A stretch of 64,000 nt of DNA from Tetrahymena elliotti 4EA (taxonomy: Eukaryota > Ciliophora > Oligohymenophorea > Hymenostomatida > Tetrahymenidae), in assembly GCA_000231825.2 (NCBI GenBank), contig JH720296.1, forward strand, positions 682,001-746,000. The letters are read 5' to 3'. Shown here in pieces: positions 1 to 11,900 of this stretch. Numbering within the stretch: the first letter of the stretch is position 1; each line of letters starts with the position of its first letter. The notes beneath the pieces are model-generated. The model searched no databases and was not told the DNA's origin. It saw nothing but the letters and a program-made list of their open reading frames with translations. A program made the translations under genes and the position numbers.

Positions 1-2277
1 AATGAAATAACTGTTAAATAATATATAATTGTAACAAGCAATTTTTACTCTACAACCAGATTAACTTAGAGTAAATAAGGGAGCGCCATTAATGAAAAAA
101 TTATATTTTGTATCTAGCTCTTCTTAATTTCTGTTTTCCTTAATTAAGCAAAAATTAGGATATATATATACCTTCTTAATCAATAAACCTAATTAAGATA
201 AACTGAATACATTAAACAAAGTTCAATGGCTGTCAAATTTTTCAAGTTACAAAGCAAATACATAATATCTTTAAACGTTTATGGTTACTAACTCAAATTA
301 ACAGACCAGCTTTTTATTTTATTGATGAAATCGTTATTTAGCATATCACAAAGTTTAGAAATTATTTGTTGAATTTTTTTATTTTATTCATTAAAATTTT
401 TTTCTTCTTTTGATTGTGAATTTTTTTTACTAAAGTATTCAAAAAATGCGAATGAATGCTATTATAACCTTATATTTTCAAAGTTATGAAGCATCTTCAT
501 GTGCAAAATATCTTCAGCACAAAAATGCTGTAGAAAGAATTCTTTAAAATTTTGTTACTAATTTTTACAGTATTTACATCTCAAAAAAGCATTAAAGATG
601 ATAAGATAAAATTTGATTTATTTATATATATAGAAATGATATAAACTGAAATATTTTACTAATTTTTTTAATATATCAAAAGGCCAAATAAAAAAATGGA
701 AATTTTACTTAAGATAGATATTTAAAGTTTATAGATGAGGAGTCTTTATTACTATTTCTTTTGTTAAAGCACTCAAGTAATCGGCATTAAGCGAAGTTAA
801 CTTCCCTCTAATTTAAAGAAAAAAATATGAGAATTGGTAGATAACACGAAAACATTTGGTCTAACTTTAATTTACGACCAGAAAATTATTGCATTGAATC
901 AAAAGCAAAATTGTGGTAAAAATATTTTTTTCGTATTTAAATTTATAAAATTTATAGAGTTTTCTACTAAATAAGTTATCATTACAAAATATTGTAATTA
1001 CGAGCAGAAAAATTTAGTTTTCTATGGAAAAAACATACAAAAAAATGACTGGTTTGTCTTTTTTGTGATGAAAATATGAGAGATTTAATTGCTAACACCG
1101 ACAATCTGCAGTCAATAATAGTTAAAAAATGAATAAAAAACATCTTTTAATGTTAAAATGTTTATAAAATGATTTTTTAGTAAAAAACAGAGATGCTGAA
1201 ATAAGTTTTTCTAGAAATTACTAAATAGATAATTAATGTTAGATGAATTGAAATGTTGGCTATTATTTTGTAATTAGATTAATATTATAATACGACCAGA
1301 AAAATTCTTATTTTTTATGAAATTAGGATACAAAGTAATATTCTATTGTCGAATTTCTTCAATTTCTCTGATTAAAAATATTCTAAGAAAATGAGTTAGT
1401 TATGCAACTGTTAAATTTTAGCAAATGTAGCAAAAAATTATTTTATAAAAAGGAAATTTTATGCAAAAAAAATGTGTTTATGTATGAACTTATTCCCTAA
1501 TCAAATAATTTTTTTTAGTAAAATAAAGAGAATAAATAAATATTGCCCAATTATGCCATAATTATTTTATAAAATGAAATGTTAGATTTGAAAAATATTT
1601 TGTCAGAAAAGAAAGTAATGGAAATGATATTTATCGACTTATTTCGAAAGATTGTAAGCAAAAATAATAAATATGTAGACGCCCACCTACATACCTACCC
1701 GTATGTTTTAATTAGAAATAAATTAATTTAAAAAATGTATCAACTTTTAAAAAGAGTAAAATGTAAAGCCATAAAAGAGGCTAAAAGAAATAATTATTAT
1801 TAACATTACCTTGATTTTAAATAGAAACCAGAAACCGCTTGAAAGATACTGAAAAAAGAAAAGATAGATTGCGCTATCTAATTTGAGGTGAGTATACTAA
1901 TAATTTGTATTAAAAGCTTTCTTAATTTATTAATTTGTTAGAAAAAGTGAAATAGATAGCTAAATATTATGAGAGAAGAAAGAAATTCATTTGATTTCCT
2001 ATCGTGTCTATCTATATCAAAAATTGATTTATGTAACTTATATCTTAGCCATTTATTTAGTTTGTCATAAAAATTAATAATTTTATTTACTCTAGGTTGA
2101 GTCCTATTTGAACTACATTTGTGCTATTAAGGAGACTCATATCAGATTTAATATCTTAGAATTATACCAGCTAGGTCTCTCTTGATTTTCCATCATTTTT
2201 ATTTGATGTTAAAAAACTTAGTTTTTATTAAAAAATAAATTTGATTATTTGATTCATTGTTTTTTTAATAGATAAAA
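1..2277. other. AT-rich non-coding stretch
   Basis: I see no convincing gene on either strand. Short TGA-free runs exist (for example a possible 52-codon plus-strand frame opening at 226) but nothing in them resembles a known family. A short motif close to TACGASCAGAAAA occurs near 873, 999 and 1291 (see findings). Confidence 0.5.
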
Positions 2278-3600
2278 TCAATCAATAATTAAACTCAAAT
2301 AGGAGAAAGAGATATCAATACATTCATTTATTTATGCAAACTAATTGAAAATAAATTCAATTTTAAATTACAAAATATCATGCTTTTCAATTTGTTTTAA
2401 GCATTTGTAAATGCTACTTACTAATTCCTCTTTTTTTTTGTTGAATTCAATTTCGCTCTGCTAGTTTATATTTTTTGTTTCTTTGGCAGGTTTTACCAAG
2501 CTTTGTACATTTTTATTTACTTTAGGAGCATTTGAAATGGAATTAGAAGGCATTTTAGAGCTTTTAATTTTTTTTTAGTCATCATTTTTGTTAATTTCTT
2601 CATTGCGATTATGCAGGATAGCCTTATTTGAATTAAATCCGAAATTCATGATGCAAGCAATAATTTTTTATCTTTTCTATTTAGCTTTAAAAATTGTTTG
2701 AATTTTAATAAAGATGAATGAAATTTTCAAAAATTATTAATTTGTGTTCATTAAAATGAAAATGAAAAAGAAAAGCAAGGAAAGAAACTAAATAAATTAA
2801 GCATTTTGTACAAATTTGGATTTTGGTAACTTATTCTTTAGCCAAAATAAAATGAAATTGAGCTTATTTGTTTAAAGATAGAAGATTACATAATTAATAA
2901 GTAAGAATTTTAATTTATAAATAATATGATTGACCTTCTTTCTGTTCATCTAAAATTACAAATTTGGTATATTTTTAAAATCAAAATTTGCATGTAATAA
3001 TTTTTATTTGTTTCTTTTGTATTACTGGGATATGTAAATCTTTCCACCAAATGATAATATTTGAGACATTTGGTTTTAATTAAAACAAATTAAAGAGTAA
3101 AATTATTTTTTTCACATATTTAGCTTCTTTCTCTTTTAAGCCATTTTTAAAATAGTTTCTTTCTGTGAAAGTTAAAGAGATAATTTTATATGCTTGATTT
3201 TTGTCCTTAAAAATATTTCATAGTCATGTTTGCTTACCTTAAAAAGTTTAATGATAGTAGAATAATTAAGAGTGTCTTCCACAAAATTTTAAAAGTGATT
3301 TATAAATTCTATCGTTTTCTGAAGTAGATGTAATTATAATTAAATATTTACTTTATTTGAGTTAGAATCTAGATAGAAGCCAGTCAGTCTCCTTGTCAGA
3401 TTAATTATTAGAAAATGATTAAATTTCTTAAGTTTACAGTAAATAGAAATTAAAAAAATCATCTTAAATACATAAGAGCATTCGTTTTCCAAAGAGATAT
3501 TTTTATTTAGATACCTATCAACTTACTAATACTTTAAATCAATTACAAAATATTAATTAGTATTACCTTAACATATCCAATTAAAAGGTAAATAGATAAA
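2278..3600 (-). pseudogene. Cullin-like gene, C-terminal half, one in-frame TGA
   Basis: Under the ciliate code one minus-strand frame runs 440 codons from 3600 down to the TGA at 2278-2280, broken only by a TGA at 3112-3114. The upstream half contains a segment with an RRLTGF motif (about 3379-3396) that lines up in order and spacing with the cullin-homology region, where cullins have a conserved LA(R/K)RLL. The last 60 residues resemble the cullin winged-helix neddylation domain: a KKKEEL start, a lysine in IYKCLKQ at the neddylation position, then a final LII. The middle is weakly similar and reduced. Two stretches (3163-3237 and 3319-3351, 75 and 33 nt) have GT...AG ends and could be in-frame introns. 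Related fragments may continue upstream to about 4.3 kb in other frames; one, 3629-3751, starts MIEDLTNLM. It could be a decaying cullin, a very divergent expressed one with unrecognised introns, or two shorter genes. An independent ATG at 2647-2649 could start a 123-residue protein from the C-terminal part. Family assignment is from remembered cullin sequences, so moderate. Confidence 0.5.
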
Positions 3601-3603
3601 TCA

Positions 3604-6600
3604 ATAATTAGAGTATTCCAATCAATCATCAATCAATCATAAAGTTTCTAATTGGGGGAGAAAGCAAAGAAGAATTAAAATAATAACAAAGCTGAATTTT
3701 TTCAAATTTAAGAAAGATGATAGACATTAAGTTCGTCAGATCTTCAATCATTCAATCACTCTTAATTAAATTTACCAAAATTTTTTTTCATATTAATATT
3801 ACATCTTTTACAAATTTAACAAAAGCTTTAAATTTGCTTTCTCTCAAAAATAGATGATTGAATAAAGTTTTTTATTTTTAAAAGTCATTGGTATTGAAAT
3901 TTGGGGGGAATTTATGCATTATAGCAATAATATTGTTGATCTTCATGTAAATTAAAAGCAAGATTATTTGTTTTGATATATTTTAATTTTTTGTATTTAC
4001 CGATAATTATTGATTTTTTTCTTTTTGTTTAATTTACAGATTAATATTAATGTTTATATAGAAAATATACATTATTTTACCGACTAAGAAAAAAGTAATT
4101 TGGATAATCACTAGCAAATCAAAATCTAAGCATTTTAAGGAAAGTTACAACACATCAGGGGAAACAAAAGTAAAAATTTAATTATGTAAGATGAGAAAAT
4201 TTTGTTTTAACTTTTTGACAGATAAGAAAATTAAAGTTGATGTCTTGCAGCTGTTAATTGGTCATAAATAAATACAGCTATTAAATAAATGTAAGGATTG
4301 CTATAATTCAATCAAATCCTTTAAAAATACAATTTTTTTTGTCAGAAAAACCATCATAAAAAAATTAAATTACTAGTCATTATTACTCGATTCAGAAGTG
4401 TAAGTAATCCTCTCTTTATTTATTGATTTAAAAAAGATGTGTGCAGTAAATGCAAAAATAATACCAATTTCAATAATTTTTTTGTTTTGTAATCTAAATC
4501 TTATGAAAGAATTATGAACTAAAATTTTTAAGAAAAAGTATTTGAAGAGAAGCTAGCTAACTAAATAGTTTAACCTTTTTGTATAGATTGCTTCTCTTTT
4601 AGAATACAATAAATTATTTGTTAATTTTTTATATCATTTCCAAAAGTACAAATTTAGCTAGTATTGATTATTACCTTAAAAAACTCATCTTAATTTTGAT
4701 ACTTTGTGTAAGTTTAAAAAATTAGATATTTTAATTTCACTCATAAAAAATATTTATTGATTTCCAGCATATTTCGTAATTTTAGATGGTAGATATGTGA
4801 TTGAGAATGGATAAGTAAATAAAAGGATGTGATTAAGTTGTTCTGATAATTTAATTTTAAGTATAAAATAATCTATATTGACCCTCTTTTTTCATCTTAC
4901 AATATTTATTGTATTAAACAAATAAAAAAATTTGATCAAAGCTTTTTTAAAGATTTAACTTCATAATCAAAATATCGACCAAGGGATTTAGTGCAAAAAA
5001 AGATTCAATTTTTGTATTTTTTAGAAATATTATATTTAGAGTATCTACCATAAGCTGAAACCATTGGTTTATAAAAGAGATCAATTTATTTTATGAAGGG
5101 TTATAATCATTGGTAAATTGGTAAGAGTGAATGAAGATAATTAATTAGGTAAATAGGATTGTTTTATTATTTTAATTATTTTTAAGCAAAAAGAAATGAC
5201 AAAAACTTGTGGTAATAAAAGTATAACTTAGTTTTACTTTTTCTTTCTTATGGTTTATATTTATTTGGTTTGAAAATTTGAAATCAATTTTGTGGTTATT
5301 AGAGCAAGTTAGATATCTTTACCATAAAATATATTTGATTTAATTTAAAAAGTTTTTGTTTGTTTTTAAAACGTTATTTTTTAAGAAAATTTATTAGGGT
5401 TTGTTTCCTTTGTAATATTTGGTGTTTAAAACAAATTAAATCACTGTCAATCTTATTTATTGCCTGATTTTTCAGACAATTAAAGTGAAAAAAATTCAAG
5501 TAATACTTATCATGATCTCTTATTAAATATCATTCATTTTGCTCTTTGAAATAATAGTAAGTAACTCTAACTAAAAATAGAAATTACTCAAATTTTAAAT
5601 TATGTTAATACTTTTTTATCAATTAATCATAAATCAACAAAATAAGAGAAACATTTGATTCACTTTGGTTCTTGTTTAACTTATTCTATTTTTTTGCTGA
5701 AAGAGCTCAAAGATAGGAGCAATTTCAAGAAAAATTTATGAAAAAACTAATCAGTGTAAGAATTTGTTCATCATAATAGGTGCGGTACTTGAATAACGAA
5801 GAAATTTAAATCTTTAATTAATAGGTTCTCTTACTATTACTTGAGTGTCTCTATTAATTTAGATAAAATTATAAAAATAATATAATGAAATAAATTTTTG
5901 TTCTATATTAATTAAGTTACAAGTGTTATTTGAAATAGAGCATCAACAAATAAATATTCTTTCAGCAACCTAATAGACAAGACAATTTAATTACCCACAA
6001 AAATTCAATCCATATAGTTTTTAGATTACAAATCAATAAGTGATTCAGTAAAATAAACATTGTGTAGAAAAAAATTTTTAAAAACTTATTTAAGAAACAA
6101 ATTAAACACACGCACACGCTTTATTAATGTCAAAAATTTATTTTGCGTATTCTCTTATTTACTTTTTAATGCCTTCTTTCTAATAAAATCTTACAAGTTT
6201 TATTATTTGTTCAGTTTACTTGATTTAGGTTTTGTTAAGCAAAATACAAAAATTTTAAATAAATTTACAACCCTTACTTAAAAATTTCATATAAAATTTG
6301 CACTTTTGATATTTTTCTCAAAAGTACCTTTTTTTCTAGCCAGACAAAATATTTCTAACAACTGAACATAAACAGAAATTTTGTTAAAAAAGAGAGTATT
6401 TAGAGATTAAAATTATACTTTAATTCAAACAAGCTATAGTATAGAATAAAGAAGGTAAGAAACTAGCTACATTTTTAAGATGAGTTAAAATTTTATTATG
6501 GTAAATATACATAATATATATACAATATTAATAATAAATGATTAATCTATTATTAATATGCTTTTAATTACTTTACATATTTTTTAATTTAGATTAGGTA

Positions 6601-6783
6601 AAAGATTGTTACTTAAAAATAAATAAACAAATTAGCGCACCCTTGCAAAAAGCTTTGTGTACTTTTTGAAAAGCTGCACTTAAGAAAAAGAAGATTGATA
6701 GAAGAAAAATTAGGTAAATAGATAATCTTAATTAAACTTTGAGGTGAGCCTTTTTATTTGTTTGTGAATTGTATTGAAACGAA
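3604..6783. other. AT-rich stretch, possible 5' remains of cullin-like gene
   Basis: Several short minus-strand frames between 3.6 and 4.3 kb look protein-like and may be remaining exons of the cullin-like gene, but I could not join them. From about 4.4 to 6.8 kb I see no gene. The 73-codon standard-code frame at 6060-6281 is hydrophobic, AT-driven and not convincing. Confidence 0.3.
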
Positions 6784-8976
6784 TCAATAATATTCGTTAT
6801 ATTATTAATGTTAGTAGGGATAGTTTTAATTTTAATATTAGATTTGATCACATTAGTCATAATTAGTGTACTTTTAGTTCATATAATTTTATTGGTAGGG
6901 TTAGCATTCTTGCTAGTTGTAGGCAGAGGGTGAACTAGAACTAGAATAAGAATTTGAATTGGTATAGTATTCAGATTAGGCATCTAAACCGGAAGAATAA
7001 GATGAGTCAATTGGAGGATAATCAGAAGTTACTTAATTACAATTTTATGATGGGTAACTTTGTTAGTATTATTAGAAATTTTGTTTTACTACTGAGTGGG
7101 GAGTATTTGTATATTATTGTTATTATTATTAATTTTATTACTGGAGATGATATTAAATTTGATAATTCATAGGTGCGTTATTGTAATTATTTGATATGCC
7201 GCGATTATCGCTTTGTTATAAGTATGAGTTATGGCGTTGGATATTAGAATCACTCTTGAATTATAACTAATAACTCTTTGAGGCCTCTTAATTATGACTT
7301 GTATAGTGCATTGCTTACTAATCAAATTTGATTTTGTTTGATTCTTCATTGTAATTCTCATATGAATAATTTACATAGTTTTCTTGATTACAGTTTATAA
7401 AGTAATCACTTTGATAGATTTCTTGACCAATAATATTTTTATTTTAAACCTAAGCGTTGTTATAGGCTTGGTATTAAGCATAGTATTAAGCGTTATTTGC
7501 TTCTTCTCCTTAATAAGCGCTGCAGCTTTATTATCTTTCCAAATAAGAAATTGAAGGTTATGCTATTAAATCAAATTCTCTCACTAATTAACCTTAGCTT
7601 GAATCTATTTAATTTTAAACACGATAACTGGGAAAATATTACTATTGCTATGAACTGCTTATCTATGAGTAATTTTGCTAAACTTAATTGTCATAGTATG
7701 ACTAGTTGACACTTTCTTGATTTTGAAATGTATAACCGCTGTTAGTGTAATCGTTGGTGGGTTATTGTTATTTATTTTAGATATTAGCTCTGTAATCTAT
7801 TTATTAGTTGTTATTGTTGTTTATTTTAATTGGTAATTCACAATTTAAAGGTATAGTGTTATTGATTTAAGTTTATTCTTAAATATATTTGTCAGTAAGT
7901 TCTTAAATATCTTATTTGTGAATTTTTTAATTGTCCTCAACTTTTTAAATAATTTATTATTGCTTGTCTTACTCATTTCCCAAATTTTAATTTAAAACTT
8001 CGCAAAAACTATTGATCAAAATAGTGGAATTGCAGTATTACTAGGTTTCTTACAAGCTGGAGTCACAGCGATCTTTTAAAAGCACAATTGTTTCCTGGGT
8101 GAATCTTTTCTTTGAAACAGCAGGTTCATCATCTTCGTTATCGCTTTCGCTTTGCTTTTCAAGCTTAACTTAAGATTTTTTAAGCTCTTGGGTATTCTTT
8201 AAGTTTCTCTTTCTACCAATATTTAAGAGAGAGCGAGGTGTTTTAGGAGAGTTGATAGAGAATTAGGTTATTTATTCATCAGTGGCAGGTAGACTAGTTA
8301 AGGAGCCTTCTTTTACTCTAACTGGAATAGAAGAAGTGACTCCAGCTTCTTTAAGTAAAGGAGATGTAGAGTGTTCATTCTCTTCATCTTCTTCTTGATT
8401 GCTAGGAGTAATGTAGGGAGACTTTCCTTTCTTGTAAACAACTTCTTCTTTCTTCTTTTTTTAACGTTCACGAGCAATTAAGCGCTCATCAAATACATGA
8501 TACCAAAGTTCATATACTCCCTATACTTCTGGATAATAAGTATGGTGTAAAACCATTAATGCGAAGAGGCGACGCCATTGTAAAGAAATCCATTCAGGAG
8601 ATCCATATTTAATAGAACTATCTTAACCAGCTGCATTAGCAAGGAACATAAGGGATATACGATAATCATTTAATGAATTATTGAGTTTGTGTTCTTCTAT
8701 AAATCCACGCATAATGAGGAAACATTTAAGGTTTCCATCAGCTTTACCTTCACTTTATTAGATTTAATTGTACTTTTCAAAAATTTCTTTTCTAACTTGA
8801 CGTCCACTTTAAGTATCAAATCTCTTCTTTAAACAAGGAAGAGTGGCATAATTTTCAAGGAAATAATTATTCATGGAATTTTAAAAGTGCTTATTAAGAT
8901 ATTAACGTGAATGAACAATCTCATCCAAAACATAGAGGAGATTATTTCTAATTTCGTCAACAGTTGATTATAACAT
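6784..8976 (-). CDS. Q/N-rich protein, ciliate family of unknown function (copy 1)
   Basis: A single intronless frame of 730 residues, readable only with TAA/TAG as Gln. Residues 1 to about 185 form a folded-looking domain with conserved stretches shared with the gene at 17054-19638: NKH.QNS.NNYFLENY, SGRQ, EEH...N.L.DYR, EWIS and an LQW...ALMVLHH.Y.P segment. Then comes a lysine-rich linker, an acidic/serine region with SP and TP sites (about 190-310), and a tail of some 400 residues very rich in Gln, Asn, Tyr and Ser, including runs of six or more Gln. The tail resembles prion-like low-complexity regions of RNA- or chromatin-associated proteins. I recognise no named domain; function unknown. 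The start is the first ATG of the open frame. Lysine-rich patches such as RQKKKKEE are compatible with nuclear import, but that is inference. Confidence 0.85.
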
Positions 8977-11900
8977 CTGCTTTGAGTATAAATGCTTAGT
9001 AGAAATAAATATTTGGTTTTTAAATGCTTGTTTTTATTGAGATATAATTTATGTTAGCTAGTTAGTGAGTGAGTTATCTATCCTAAAGTAGTAATTAAAA
9101 AGATAGCTTTCTTATTTTTTTTTGTTTCAAAAAAAAATGTTTGGAATGTATTTTTTAATTAATTTATTAATTACGAATTTTATCTATTAAGATACTTCTT
9201 TATGTTGTTTTTTGATTGTTTGTTTGTCTTTGCTGCTGTAAATATACTTTGAGTTTTTTTATCCAAATATCTTAATTAATATTCTTAGGAGGGTAATTAA
9301 AATTTAGGTTTTAGACTTTGATTAATATTTTGTTGTTTTTCTATTTATGACTTTGTTATTATTCTTATTTTATTGATTAATTCACGATTAAATTGTGATT
9401 TTCAATATTTTAGATATAATTTTTAATTGTTTGAATTATTTTTTTTACTAATTAATTATTTCTTTTGAATAATAAATATATTTCAATTACAACTTAATCA
9501 TCAAGCTAATTTATCAAAACTTAGAACAATCAAACAAACAATCAAAAAGCCAAAATCAATTCATCTATTTATTTATTTTGTAAGCACTGGAGAAGAATTT
9601 TATTTCTTTATGATAATGATTTTTAATATTTTAACAAACCAGCTTTAAGTCCAACATTTTAAAAAAAACTTACTAAAAAAGATTTCTTTATAAAAATAAA
9701 CTTTTTTCAAAAGAAATTAATGTAATAGCCACACCCAATAAATACTTAGATATGGAAAAGTAAATTAAACCTAATTCTGGAAATTAGATTTAATCAAACC
9801 AGCTTGCTCCCTTATGTGAATAAAATTAATTTAAATGGAATTAGAAAAGAAAAAGACAAATAGCAAGGCGAAAATTCTTTTTATTTCCTTTCTATTTTTA
9901 CTAATTAAATTCATTAACATCTCAGTCTTTTATAATTAAGCAATCCAGTTTTGGTTGTTTTACTTACCCCTTCTTATAATTAAATTAGAAATAATTCTTA
10001 CTTCTTATTGAAAATAAACTATTATCGAATTCCGAGCTCATAAATTACCCGCTTCCTTTTTTCTTTTATATTTTGCTTCTCAAAATATTACAAGCACAAA
10101 ATGCTTTTTTCCAGTTAAAATTCCCTTTTTAAATAAAATTTTTGTTGCTTTTTAACAATAACATTTAAAAATATAGTATTTCTATTAAATTAACTGGTCT
10201 TCAACTAGCACACTATCGCGCAGTAATATAAACCTCCAATTAAAAAAAAGATTGGTTTTCTAACTTTTTTCAAGCAACTATAAATTAAATCTCCTTTCAG
10301 TTCTCTATTAAAAGCCTTAGATCTTCTATTTAAAAATTTCTTTCTTGTAAAAATAAATCATACAATACAATAAAACTTGAATAATACCAATTCTATTTCA
10401 TCATATTTCTGAAAAAAGTTTTTGAAAATCTACTTCAGATTCAAAATCACACAATTTAATTTTTGTTAATGGGCTTTCTTCGAAGAATTATATTATCATG
10501 TTAAAGTAAATAAAATGCAATTATATCAAGCATTAAATTTTTAAGAAAGTCTTGTAGTGATATTTTTTGCTTTTAATCAATTCTCAATAAAAAAATAAAT
10601 TAGCTTTTTCATTTGAATTTCATTTAAATTTATTGATTATTTTAGCTTCTATGCTTGATGCGCATAGAAATTTATAACAGAATATTAGTAAATAAATCAG
10701 TTAGCAAAGGTAAATAAATAACTTTTGGTAAATCATTTATTTTTTTAAACGATTTCGTTTTTATAACATTAAAGGTACATTACATTACACATCTTTTCTA
10801 TCATGATAATTTATTACTTAGTAATTTAAAACACAATCAGTGATTTTTGTTAAGAAGTCAGGATAACTTATTTAACAGATATTTTTTTATATAAAGACAT
10901 TAATGAGAAGAAAATTATGTACTTTTTAAAAGAATATACTTAAATTATACCAAATACTTTTGATATTTTATATTTATTTGTTCTTTAAAAATAAATAAAT
11001 TTCATCTAAACTGTAGATTTTGATATAGAAGTTAATTTTCTAATACTCTTTCACTCTCTTAATTTATTAATAGGATTGTAAAACTTTTTGATATTTTTAG
11101 TTATTATAAATTTGGAATATGCATGAATAGAAATACTGAAACAGTTTTATCCTAACTTAGACTTGATTTTTTTTAAAAATATTGACCATAATTATGTCTT
11201 TAATTTAAACAACAAGCTAGGTACTCAGGTTATTCGTTTAGCGAAATTCAAGAATTAGGCTGAAACTATTTTGATTTTTAAAAAGTACTGTCTCATCTTT
11301 TCTTTAGAAAATTGGTTTACAGTTTATTAAATTTGATAATGGATAATATTACATAGAATCGTTGAGAAGCAATTGATTTTTATTTATTTATTTTCTTAAA
11401 ATCAATACTTATCTAGTGCAATTTGAATTATTTTTAATTTCTAATTTATTTTAGATGAATAAACTATAAAATCTAATTAAAATAACTTTATAATATTAGA
11501 TTTCCTCTCTTCTTTCATTTTTAGTTATTTAAATGTATTATTTCTATTTTTTTTAAATAACTTGGGAATATATTTGCTTATTTGAAATTATTTGAAAGAG
11601 GTTCTTATGCTCCAGTTACAAATAAAAAAAAACATATCTATATAAAACAGAAGAATCTGTAACTCTTACTGTATTGTTCTTGTAGTTCAAGTGATTATCT
11701 CCCTAAATTTTCGTTTCAAGGCTCCTTTTTCATTTTACTGATTAAGATTTAAAATGTACACATAAGCTATGGTGTTTCAAGAAGATGAATTTTAATTCAA
11801 AAAATTTGAAAATTTTACTGAATCTAACTATTTTACATGTAATTTAATGTTTTATAAAATTGTTTATTATCATCCAAAACACTCTTTTTTAAATTTTTGA

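Noticed and set aside
226..384. Plus-strand 52-codon frame starting MAVKFFKL
   Set aside because: Length within chance for TGA-only stopping in AT-rich DNA; no family resemblance and no splice or codon support.
6060..6281. 73-codon standard-code frame
   Set aside because: Hydrophobic, composition-driven, no ciliate-code extension that looks like protein; lies in spacer.
6954..7709. Plus and minus standard-code frames at 6954-7172, 7167-7361 and 7497-7709
   Set aside because: They are shadows of the minus-strand Q/N-rich gene, whose frame is open across the whole interval.
9835..10011. Plus-strand 58-residue hydrophobic frame (MELEKKKT...)
   Set aside because: Two possible membrane helices, but short, isolated and with no homologue I know; left as chance.
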